A DNA stretch of 64,000 nt from Paulinella micropora (lineage: Eukaryota; Cercozoa; Imbricatea; Euglyphida; Paulinellidae): assembly GCA_019918135.1 (NCBI GenBank), contig WBZZ01000771.1, positions 64,168 through 128,167 of the forward strand, written 5' to 3'. The notes under the pieces were generated by a model, which saw only the letters and a list, made by a program, of their open reading frames with translations, was not told the DNA's origin and did not search any database. Made by a program: the position numbers and the translations under genes. Shown piece after piece: positions 46,413 to 63,700 of this stretch (within the stretch, counting starts at the first letter, position 1; every line of letters begins with the position of its first letter).

Positions 46413-49410
46413 AGATAGATAATATTATTACCGGGGCGTCCGATAAACAAATTGATCGGTTCTCCTCTGGGATCATCACGCACTCCATGAAAATCCTGTG
46501 CGTCTCCCCAAGTAGCGATCTCTACAGTCGGCAAAGCGTCAGGATCTTTCTTGGTGATTCTATATGCCAAGGGTTTGTTGTAGTTTTTGAAACTCTTGTT
46601 CATACACGGGCTAAAATGAGTCATCCAGTCGTAGTTACATCCGAGAACAACCAGCACATGCCTCTTCTTGTGCTGCTTCTTGAATGCAAGAATGAGCTTT
46701 AATAACGCTTGAGCGATGTTAGTTGTCAGGAAGGTGCTCTTCCACCCGATATCCATAACTCGAAATTCCTGATCATCTCCATCGTGCCCGTGCCCTGGTG
46801 GCTTGCGATGTGACTCTACTTGGAAACGGATTCCTCTGTCAACGACATTGAGCCCAAGGAAACCCAGCATCGCCCACGCGGTGTTATCACCAGCTCCGTC
46901 CCACTCAAGATATAATTTCCACGCTTGCATTGTGCGAGGGTTCCAAAGTTGCCAATGTAAAAGTGCGGCAAGCATAGTAATGTTGCTGTTCGCGCCGTGT
47001 TCTACCGCGCCTTCAAGGTACGTCAGAATAAAATGCGTATCGGTAGTGTAGCAGGTATTGATTCCAACGCAAAGGCGAAACACAATTTTTCCTTTGAAAT
47101 CTTTCGCGGCGCGGCGGCAAGATGGGATCTTCACTGGCGGTTTCATATCGGCTGATATGACTGTGGCAGCAAAATCTGCTGGTGCTGCCTTCTTGCGCTG
47201 CATGCTGGCAACGCGGCACGCCCTGTGAATTTTGTGATGAAGCCTGCTACGGCGACGCCATTCTTGAGCTTCTACTTCAGTCCTGAAACCGTTAGAATGA
47301 TCAGCAGCAAGCTCTGTGCAGATCTCGCATTTTGAGAAATCTCCTTCTGCAAAACAAACCTGTAATAAGTAATGATAACGAAAATATGCATAATACCTCT
47401 GACAAACTTGACGTGCGGAAAATCCATGCGCCAAACTTTGTTGATCGTATTGTCTGTCGGAGGATTATTTGGATCAACTCGTTTCGAACAACCAAACCGA
47501 AGGCACATATCTTTCCAATTCTCGCGAACATAGTTTTGGACTCCTGCGTCCTGAGCCATTTCTTGCATCCTCCATATTCCGTCGCTGCATATCTCCGGGT
47601 AACTCTCCATGAACTTCTCGCAGAGTAATACTGCTACCACATCTTCTGTTTCAGGAACGGTTGAGTAGCTTTTTGTCAAAACCTTCGTGTTATTTGCAAG
47701 AAGTTTGTGTGCTCTTGACAAAACTTTATCACCGATCCCGTAGATACGCTGCCAGGCTACTTTGCACACAGCCTCCGTTAAATACATATACTGAAACGAT
47801 CCAGTTTTTGTTTGAAACGATTCAAGCTGCGAAGCTGCCCAAGAATAAAGCTCACTGAGAGACGATGACGCATTCTTCGCTCTCGTGTAAAGCACATCAC
47901 GCGTGTCGATAAATGAATAACACTTCCACTTTTTGCAGCAGACAGACTTAACTTCCCTGTCCAAGTCGGCGAAGGTAATCCCCAACAGTTTTTGGAGCGC
48001 GGACGGTCTCTGAAGCTTCACTGCACCTTTCGTGCGACTTTTCATCGTGTAGGGGCGCGTTGGATTCTTACGTGGTCTGCTGTAAGGAATTGGTGATAAT
48101 CTCATGATGTTATACAACAGCTCATTCGATTCCATAAGCTCGTCGAAGTTCAATCGAAGCTCGTTGGATAATTCCGCATCGTCCACGCCGACCAGAGGAG
48201 GAAGCAATCCAGGGTTGATAGATGCAGCATCACCGTTTGAATCCGTATCTGAACACTCTTCGTCGACGTTCTACGCAAACAAGATCGCTTATGAACATTA
48301 ACCAGCATGAACATAGACAGGTAGAGAAAAAAAATTACCATGGAGCCAGTAGGAAGATATAGTCTAGAGCTGCTGCAGCTACTAACATCATATCCTGTAG
48401 TGACAGTAGAACTGTCTGACTGTTTCCAGCTGTCGAGGTTAGCATCAACGTCAGGAACACCTGCCTGTAAAAAAGAATCTTCTCAGTAATAATTTTCATT
48501 TATTTATTTTTTACCTGTGCATCACTCAAGCTTGATTTTTCTGTGATGACTGTAATGTCCGAGCTTTCCCTGGGCAGAAGCGTGCGGCGACTATCTGAAA
48601 TTGAGGACACGCTGTCGAGAAGCTTCCTCTTTTTTTCCGGCGGAATAGATGATGACCTGGAGAGCGGTTGCTTTCCATCAGAACTAATACTGCTGACCGA
48701 CGCTAAAAGTTCAACCTTTGCTTCATGAAGCAAGGAAATTGACTTAAGTGGAAGCGGATGTTCTTTCTCAGGAACGATGAAACATACATGACCAATGTCA
48801 GTCTCGAACAGGAAAACTGGGATTTTAGCTCCTTCCTTGGCAGCCTCTTTCAACCAGACCGGATGTGCATCGCTTGGCAGCGTAGCTATCTCTAGGTCTG
48901 GATTAGGTGCATAGCTGAGCAAAATCTCTTGATCTTTCGATATTGCGGTGGTGACAGTCACAATAGGAGTACCCTTGCTGACCTGACATTATTTACAACA
49001 ATATTTATAGAAAAAATACAACACACGTAACAAAAACTTACATTGCATGGATGTATGTAACAACTAACATAATTTACCTTCACGTTCGGTCGGCAAGTGT
49101 CATCGTCGAGCTTGTTGAACCCTTGCGATGAAGAGTTGATGAGATGCATTGCATTCCTGCTCGATTCGTTAATGAATTTAATTGGATGCATCCCTGTTTG
49201 CAGGGAACTCCCAATTTTCATAGTGAAATGATCAGAAAATGCAGCATGATCTGCAGCACGCAAAGACTTTCCTCCTGGTTCGAGGAGCCCAAGCTGAAAA
49301 GGAGGAAGGTATTTATCAGCAAAGACTCCGTAGCCACCACCACGGTGTGCCACATATATCGGCGCCTTGCTAGCCCTCAGCATGGCATACCTAAAGTTTG
49401 AAATACACAT
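45271..49410 (-). CDS. SET-domain / transposase-like fusion protein, seven exons
   Basis: Exons 49410-49078, 48982-48515, 48464-48339, 48270-47397, 47346-46432, 46303-45491, 45395-45271; six GT-AG introns of 95, 50, 68, 50, 128 and 95 nt, all phases agreeing, 1217 residues. Residues 1-145: SET-like (GGGYGVFADKY, FINESSRN, CRPNVKV, ISKDQEILLSYAPN). About 390-600: conserved helical region with CCKKWKC and INKVWRMDFPHVK. About 605-800: CEIC zinc motif, then RNase-H-like core with D in VISADMKPP, LEWDGAGDN and PGHGHDGDDQEF, as in the large DUF7869-type proteins. About 1080-1120: SAP-like VVSELKSWMRMHG...KKAELIEQAW. Then an acidic/serine stretch and an RGRGRGRGR tail. The start could also be Met 49383. 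Domain names are from memory of motifs; the exon model is from splice sites and phase only. Confidence 0.75.
45425..45480. repeat. (GAA)n microsatellite in the last intron of the SET-transposase gene
   Basis: About 18 GAA units lying wholly inside the intron 45490-45396. Read as coding they would give a false poly-leucine tail. Confidence 0.9.
46316..46417. repeat. (GA)n(TA)n microsatellite inside an intron
   Basis: GATA, AT and GA runs fill the 128 nt intron 46431-46304 of the SET-transposase gene. Confidence 0.9.
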
Positions 49411-49412
49411 GA

Positions 49413-49545
49413 AAAAAATGGCAGCGCTTCCCGTTAGAGGGAATCACTAAAAAAAAAAAGGACAGAGAAAGGCTCACTGATAGAAGGCCACACACACTAG
49501 CTAGTTATACTAAAGCTAGTATCTATACTCCCCTCTTTAAACTAT
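49413..49545 (-). mobile_element. Short interspersed repeat family 2, copy 1
   Basis: Reverse complement of the family seen at 52941, 54874 and 56358: CTAGTGTGTGTGGCCTTCTA, GTGAGCCTTTCCCTGTC, T-run, AACGGGAAGCGCTG. It borders the start of the SET-transposase gene and an (AAT)n array. Confidence 0.8.
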
Positions 49546-49547
49546 GC

Positions 49548-49593
<46 letters not shown>

Positions 49594-49619
49594 TAATAAC
49601 AATAATAATAATAATAATA
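49546..49619. repeat. (AAT)n array
   Basis: AAT trinucleotides with two ACA interruptions. Confidence 0.95.
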
Positions 49620-49712
49620 GATTTATCAGTCAATTGGCCTTTGATCCTGTCGGACATGTGCCTCCATTGGTAGCACGGGGCCGTTCGGTGACGCGGCTCC
49701 GCTCCAAAGACT
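49620..49712 (-). mobile_element. Diverged SINE tail, family 1
   Basis: CAGTCAATTGGC...GGACATGTGCCTCCA resembles the reverse complement of the SINE family 1 tail (CAGTCAATGGC...GCACATGTGCCTCCA), but is much diverged. Confidence 0.45.
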
Positions 49713-49713
49713 C

Positions 49714-49798
<85 letters not shown>

Positions 49799-49930
49799 GT
49801 AATAATAATAGTGCTTCTCAGTCAATGGCGAATGCATTTCTGCACATGTGCCTCCATCGTCTCACCCGTGAGGGGAGTACGAAGATTTGACGATAGGCTC
49901 TACTGACACCCCCGCAAGGCAGCTCCAAGC

Positions 49931-50018
<88 letters not shown>
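49713..50018 (-). mobile_element. SINE family 1, truncated copy with (AAT)n on both sides
   Basis: 49811-49930 is the reverse complement of the 3' half of SINE family 1 (CTTGCGGGGGTGTCA, GTACTCCCCTCACGGGTGAG, CCATTGACTGAGAAGCAC); the tRNA-like head is missing. Its own tail is the (AAT)n at 49713-49810; another array follows at 49931-50018. Confidence 0.8.
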
Positions 50019-50026
50019 TATTGAAG

Positions 50027-51221
50027 AGGAAATGCAAAATCATGCCGGTCAGTTTCACAAACTTTTGTGCAGAGTTTTTTCCACAGATTGTTGTGTACAG
50101 AAGAAAAGAATAGCATTCCCGCTCATTCTGAGCTGGGAAAAGAGCGGGAATGCTGTTACATCTTCTCGAAATGTCATGCTCTCAATAAAATCTCTGCACA
50201 AAAGTTTGCAAAACAGCAATCCAAAAACGAGTTTCATCGAATTGCTGGTTTGTGAAAAATAGATTAAGCTGGGTCGTGCAATGTTAGGAAATGACATTTA
50301 TAGCTTCAACAAACACGTTGCAGCAGAAACATGCAAGGGATGACATGAGTTGAGAGTACGTACTAGGAAGGAAATGCAAAATCATACCGGTCGGTTTTCA
50401 CAAACTTTTGTGCAGAGTTTTTTCCATAGATTGTTGTGTACAGAAGAAAAGAATAACATTCCCGCTCATTCTGAGCTGGGAAAAGAGCGGGAATGCTGTT
50501 ACATCTTCTCGTAATGTCATGCTCTTAATAAAATCTCTGCACAAAAGTTTGCAAAACAGCAGAGTTTCATCGAATTGCTGGTTTGTGAAAAATAGATTAA
50601 GCTGGGTCGTGCAATGTTAGGAAATGACATTTATAGCTTCAACAAACACGTTATAGCAGAAACATGCAAGGGATGACATGAGTTGAGAGTACGTAGGAAG
50701 GAAATGCAAAATCATGCCGGTCGGTTTTCACAAACTTTTGTGCAGAGTTTTTTCCACAGATTGTTGTGTACAGAAAAAAAGAATAGCATTCCCGCTCATT
50801 CTGAGCTGGGAAAAGAGCGGGAATGCTGTTACATTTTCTCGAAATGTCATGTTCTCAATAAAATCTCTGCACAAAAGTTTGCAAAACAGCAATCCAAAAA
50901 CGAGTTTCATCGAATTGCTGGTTTATGAAAAATAGATTAAGCTGGGTCGTGCAATGTTAGGAAATGACATTTATAGCTTCAACAAACACGTTATAGCAGA
51001 AACATGCAAGGGATGACATGAGTTGAGAGTACGTAGGAAGGAAATGCAAAATCATGCCGGTCGCTTTTCACAAACTTTTGTGCAGAGTTTTTTCCACAGA
51101 TTGTTGTGTACAGAAAAAAAGAATAGCATTCCCGCTCATTCTGAGCTGGGGAAAGAGCGGGAATGCTGTTACATCTTCTCGAAATGTCATGCTCTTAATA
51201 AAATCTCTGCACAAAAGTTTG
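50027..51221. repeat. Four tandem copies of a 335 bp unit with nested inverted repeats
   Basis: Units begin near 50027, 50366, 50695 and 51035; the fourth stops at 51221. Each contains an outer perfect 17 bp inverted repeat (CAAACTTTTGTGCAGAG; in unit 1 at 50058-50074 and 50192-50208) and an inner 12 bp one (GCATTCCCGCTC; 50113-50124 and 50142-50153). Copies differ by only a few percent. They lie between the two divergent genes, so they may act as promoter, enhancer or transposase-binding array. Confidence 0.9.
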
Positions 51222-51260
51222 ATAATAACACGACCCTTTTTCCACACGTTCAAATTTCAG

Positions 51261-57491
<6,231 letters not shown>

Positions 57492-57836
57492 CTTCAAATG
57501 CACGCACCAGGTAGTTTGCATAGCTTTCACTTTTCTCCTTCATCTGAAAGATGTTGGAATTTGTTTTGTGTTTTTTTTCTTTGTAGTAGTGTAGTATTAA
57601 TCGTAATTTTTTGCACTGGCAGGTTTGTTATGGTCGAAAGCGTGATTAAGAACGTTTGTCGCGTGCAAGAGTTAAACAAACTTCTAATTTAGTTAGTATG
57701 ATATTACGGAGTTAGATTTATTTTTTTTTTAGTAATTAAAGAAATTTTGTTGTAGAATCTATGTATTTTGCGTGGCGACATCGCACTTCTCTTCCTCCCC
57801 CGTTCCCCCCTCCCCCCCCCCCCCCCCCCCCGGGGG

Positions 57837-58197
57837 GAATTTATTGTAGGTAAAAGCAATGTTTATTATCATAATAAAGTAAAATGCTTAATGTAAACAA
57901 AGATAAACAAACTTAAAGCAAATTCTGCATGTTGGGCATTGTTATCATCATAGATTCATAGTAGCCGGGACTATGAAAAGGAGAAAGATTACCGTGTCGG
58001 ACCGGTTTCCTGCCCACCTCTGAAGATGAAGTTAAAGTGTATTACAATTAATAAAAACATGTTTAATATTATTTTTTATATGTTCTGCAATCAGTGAATT
58101 GATTTCCTTTCATTTCCACACGTTTTTCAAAAAAGTCCATATACTTCATGGAAAATTTCGGAAAAAGGGATACCCCAAGATTGTCGAATGTTTAGTT
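57837..58197 (-). repeat. Right terminal inverted repeat of the 13.5 kb element
   Basis: Reverse complement of the left repeat. It is flanked on the inside by a C-rich run (57798-57831) that corresponds to the G-rich run inside the left repeat. Confidence 0.9.
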
Positions 58198-60713
58198 ATA
58201 TGGAGGAGACGAAGATGAAGGACGATTTGAACAAGAAGAGACGGGAGGAGGAGGCATATGGTAATCCCTTACCACCTGCCTACACGGGAGGAGGACGAAA
58301 AATGATCGACTTGATTCATAGTGATGGAGAGGAGATCACAGTGGAGGAACAACAGTGGGTGCAAGACCACTATGACCTCACTAAAAAAGAGTTTGATAAC
58401 AAGATGGGGGTAGAGAAGGACACCTATGTGTGGATCCCTCAGGATCAAAGAAGAGAGAAAAGTCGTGCTAAAAAGGATGTCTATATCCTATTATCAAACA
58501 CAGCACAGCTCCTCGGCAAACTGGTCTCTGATCCAGAAGAGAGAAAGAAGATACAGCATATCAAGTTTGGGGACACACACACCCACCTTGAATTACTCGA
58601 TGCTATCTTTGGGGTGTACACTCAAACCCTGATTTGGGAACGTACATACGGCCCACGATGTGAGGGTTACCTCCAGTACACAAACCCAAGAGCAACGGCC
58701 AGATTCCTCGCGACTGGTCAGGAGGCAGTCGATGTAACAAAAATGAAGACCAATCTGGGTTCGAAAAACTCGAGTGGCATATTTCATTTTTTTACAATGG
58801 AAATAAAGGCCTTGGAGGAGGGGAAGGCAGAGATGGAAAAAAGCATTAAGGCAGCAGGAGAAACTCATCCTGTGATTGATGAGTTAGAGAAGACCGACAG
58901 AGTTCTGACCAAGATCAGACTGTTGATGGGTGCGTTACTGCACAAGGAGGCATGGAAGAGATGGATTCCTACCAAGGATCACTCTGTCCTTAAATCAATT
59001 AGTAACGCACCACCGGTCGCCAACAAAGCAGGTGTTGACCAATATGTGGAGAAATATAATTTTCTCAGATCTGCTTCTGAATTGGTGGCCTTTATCACTC
59101 ATGCTCAAAAGCTGGTGATATCTGAGAAGAAGAAGGCGAAAGAGAATGAGGAGTTCGAGAAGACGATGAGACTGGAAAGAATGAAAGCAAAAGTGAGTGG
59201 TGCAAAGACACACCCTCCGACATATTTGACCCCACCAGCTCCTGCCCCACCAGCTGCACCCTCGGGCTCAACTACGGTGGTGGTCACAAACACGGAGAAG
59301 AAGGACAGACAGAACATCATAAATGCCTTCAAGGGGAAGAAAGGAGGAGTGGCAAGTCTCATGCTATATGCCAAGACGAGCTCAGACAAAGACTCTGATG
59401 CTTCGCTTTTGAGCAAGCTCAAAGAGATCAATGCCTGCATGAAGGCTTTTCCTTGCGACGAAACGCAGGAATACGAGGCCCTTGTTACTGTTTTTGACCA
59501 ATCTCTAGTCTCGGAGGGATTTGATCTGACACAGTACAAGTTTTTGAGAAAGAAAAAGGAGATTAAGAGAAACAATGCAACAGGCCTAGACGCTCAGTGT
59601 GAACTGGCGGTGGCCACACTCATTTCATATTTTCAATCTCATGGATACCAGCATCTCTGCACTGGTACTCTCATAGGATTTGAAATCTTTGAGACAGTGG
59701 CGATGAGTTTGAGGAGTGCTGTTGGCTTGGCGGCGACCCTTACGGAGGTAGTTTCCTCCTATGGGCTATTCTATGGCCGCAAGTCGATCATCCTCTATTT
59801 CTTTTCGGCGTTACACACAGTTAACCCGAGTAAGCTTACTCAGCTCATACAACAATGCTCGACGTTTAGCTCAGTGAAGTCCAAGAACTTCCTCGAGACA
59901 CACGTGTTCGAAAATACGGTTCAAAGCGTTGCTCCGTCAGCACTGTTTCAAGAAGTGATGAGTGCATGCTCAAACATGGACTCGCTCACGGAGGCACATA
60001 CGGCACAGGCAGGCGGTGTACCTGTTGGCGCACAAGCCACGTACACAAACAGAGTTGCCGGTTGGAAGAGACAGAGAGAGCCAGACCTGAAGACCGCATG
60101 TTGGAGGTGGTTCGCGGGCTTGCAGTGTAAGGCACAGATGGAGAACAGAGACTGCTCTTTCAATCATGATAGGCAGAACCCAACAGCAAGGGCAAATTTT
60201 CTGAGCAGGACGGAAGGCAAGGAACCGGGCCTTTTCAATATGCTTCAGATTGCCGCTGTGAACGAAGGTTGGTATGCCAATATGTGTGATGATGAGGAGT
60301 TACGAGAGGCAATCATTACCTACATGAAGAGGATGAAGGAGAAGAAGGAGGAAAGGGAGAGACAAAAGAACTTAAAGGCCTCTCAAAGAGGACGAGAAGG
60401 AGGAGCAGGAGCAGGAGGAGCAGGAGCAGGAGGACGAGGAGGAGGAGGAGGAGGACGAGGACGAGGAACATGGAGAGGAGCCTCGAGGTGGCAGGGAACT
60501 CCTCAGAGAGGAAGAGGAGGAGGTCGGGGATATACCCCTTATGGAGGGAGAGCTGTTCGAGCTCCAGCCCCCCCACCCAGAGGAGGAGGAGGCTCGTGGG
60601 CAAGCTCCAACCCAAATTTCGGTCGAGCTCAGGCCTACAACACTGCCTCGGAGACCGATACGTCATCCTACCCGGACACTACTCAAGGTAATCGTTTCGA
60701 GGTGGTGGAATGA
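58198..60713 (+). other. Gypsy D gag, main segment (fossil)
   Basis: About 835 codons, open. Helical and charged in the first 340 residues, with a proline/alanine linker (PPTYLTPPAPAPPAAP), a second helical domain, and a CCCH finger near residue 640 (CWRWFAGLQC...C.FNH, C-X8-C-X8-C-X3-H), then a long GRGG/GGRGRG RNA-binding-like tail. This makes it the second retroelement group in the window with a CCCH finger in gag. Confidence 0.75.
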
Positions 60714-63700
60714 CTGGAGGGGGAAGAAGAGAGGAAGGAGAAGACTGTGAAGTTTAACCCTAAAGTCACAGTGCTTTCTAATGCTGTTGTGCAGACTGGG
60801 CCAACGCTTCCTCTATGTGAAAACAAAGATGTGGGTACACAGAGACTGCAGCCCCAAGGTAGTCTCATACCCGTTCATACAGTACGGTTACCAATGATAA
60901 CTGATGCAAATAGGAAGGCGAGACTTGCGATGGAGGCGAGGAGGCCAATGGCAGATGTATCGCCTCGGCCAAGCAAACAACCACGAACAGACTCAATGTC
61001 TACGGTCGCGGCGGGTGGCGAGCAAAAAGACAATGTGTGTACTCAAGTACCACAAGACAATGTCGCTCAAATAGTAAACGCACCAGTACCGCAGAATAAT
61101 AAAAATGTTAATGAGGTGAAGCAGGAGGAGAAGAAGGAGGAGTTGAAAAACTTAGAGACAAGACTCCAAAATTTGGAACGTAAAGTTCTTGTTCTCGCAG
61201 CCAATATACACAGGCCCGATGCTCTGTGTTATACGGAACTTTATTGTGAAACATTGAAGACAATATTAAAAGTTGGTAATGATACGATGGCGAATATTAA
61301 TATTGTCGGCAGGAAGTTTTTAAATCGATACCGGGACTGGGCGGACGGAAATATGAAAAAGTCAACGGGCACTCTCAAAGGAGTGAGCAGCCGGACGGAT
61401 ATCACGGGAATCATCACACTGACCTTTAAATTGAAATCCGCACGAGTATACCGTATGGACCTCTATGTCGTCCCCGGTTACCACGGGTCAATATTACTAT
61501 CGTATGACCAATTGGCTACGATGGGGGCTGTGATTGATTGCGCCGCACGGCGAGTGATATATGGAGTAAAAAGAGGAGAAGAGAACGATATTGATCCCTT
61601 CAACGCTACTGACTCTTATGAGGCTTATGAGCTGAGTCTAGCGACGGATCACAAAAAGATGGCCATCGCACATGAGGCACTTGAGGTGTACGTTCACCCC
61701 CATGTCGTAAGACCGGATGAACTGTCCTGGACCGACAATTGGGAATCCCAAGTGTGCACTGTCACAGTTCCGACATGCCATTGGGACAAAAAGTCTATTG
61801 ATGACTTAATCGAGAAGCGAAAGGAGGAGATTATATGTGTCGCACAAAGAAGCCCGTCGTTGGCGAGATTCGCGGAAGGAGTAGGAACAGATGTCCATAT
61901 TACTAACGGATACTGTTTCCATGCGAAAGTAGGAGAAGAAAAAAGGGAGGCGTTTGTACCAAGGAGAACGGGGCGAATCCCGGATACTCCACCAGAAACT
62001 ATTAAAAGTTTTATTACTGATTTCTGGGGTGACGAGCCCACGTGGCCGCGTTCACTGTCTGAAGTGAAGAAATGCTTACGGACTTTATTCGAAAATAATA
62101 AGCCGTATACTATTATCCTGCCATATAATGAGAAGGCGATATGGGCGCAGGAAATAAGGGACCGGCTTATTGATCATCCTATACCGGTACCCTCTCGCAA
62201 GCAACAGCTAGTGGTGGCTTGTCGTATGGGAACTCGTGAGCAGAGCAGTGCATACAAGCGGAAGCTCAGAGACCTCGACAAGTTGAAATTGATACCGCAA
62301 GCATTCACATGCTTTGATGGTTTTTACACCCGTAAAGCTCCTTTGCAATACGCGAGACTCATTGACATGCTGGTGGAGCTCGGTAAAGATGATGAGCCGG
62401 ACACGGTCACGTATGAAAAGACGGGCCTAGATGATGTCTCGGAAGAGGACTTAGGCTTGGAGGAGGACAGAGAACCCCTCAAGCAGCATAAGCAGATGTC
62501 TGATGAAGATTTTCAAGAGGCGGCGCGGAAAATATTGGAAGAAGGAGTAGGCACGGAGAAGGAGAAGGAGCTTTTAAAAGCCAAATTAGAGGCGAACAAG
62601 GAAATTTTTGACCCTCCACATGCAGGTGGTGTCAAGCCTGAAGATTTCACTGCGGTTATTTACAAAATACCGGGTGCGGAGCCGTCACCGGCACCACGAA
62701 GGGCGAATTTGAGTATACATGAGGCGAAGATAGCGGAGGAGCTAGCAAGACAGCTGCTCAATGAGGACTTTATTGAGAGATCAACATCTCCAATAGTCTC
62801 ACAACCGAGAATAGTGCCGAAGCCAGGAGGAGAATGGCGCCTGACAGTTAACTATGCTCGTGTTAACAAGGTGCTGGAGGAAGAGAGAAATCCTCTCCCG
62901 ACATTAGAAGAAGGAAGGAGAGTACTGCGGAATGCAAAATTCTATTCGGTCATTGACCTTAAGAATGGCTTCTGGCAGATACCACTGGAGGAAAAGTCCA
63001 GATGGCTGACGGCGTTTGTGGTGGGTATGGAAATATACCAATGGAAAGTGCTTCCGATGGGCCTCAAGCAAGCCCCAGGACTTTTCCAGAAGGCGATGCA
63101 GAAGATGTTGAGCAGTCAGTACGATGATTTGTCTGACGGTGGCTTTATGAGAAGGCGGGGACAGAAGGCGGGAGAATATGCATTTTGCTATATCGATGAC
63201 ATTATCGTATACTCTAACACAATGGAGGAGCATATCGATCATTTGTCCGATATATTCAGGCGCATCGGAGCTTTTGGCCTGAAGTGCAATCTAAAGAAGT
63301 GTCAACTTGCCAAGACGAGTGTGACATACTTAGGGTACGAGATCTCCCATAATCGAGTCTCGATATCCAAAGAGAAGAGGGAGGAGATTATGAATCGACC
63401 GATACCGAAGAACCGCACTGAATTGCACTCATTCCTTGCGATGGCGCAATACTATAGCCAGTTTATACCCGATTGGGGTGCAACACGGGCTAAAGTGGAG
63501 AAAATGATAGATTTTGGAGACTTTGAGAAGTGGGACGAAGAGGCTTTGCAAGCGTTTCATGCGCTCAAAGATCTCATTTACAAAGACCCGAAAGACGGAG
63601 GACTGGTGTTAACGATGCCCGACTTTACGAAACAATTCGTAGTCGATACAGACGCATCTAAGTTTGCGATTGGGGCTGTATTACAACAAGAGGATGAGGA

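Noticed and set aside
50027-51221. CRISPR-like or satellite array
   Set aside because: Units are 335 bp with no spacers, only four copies, and the setting is eukaryotic.
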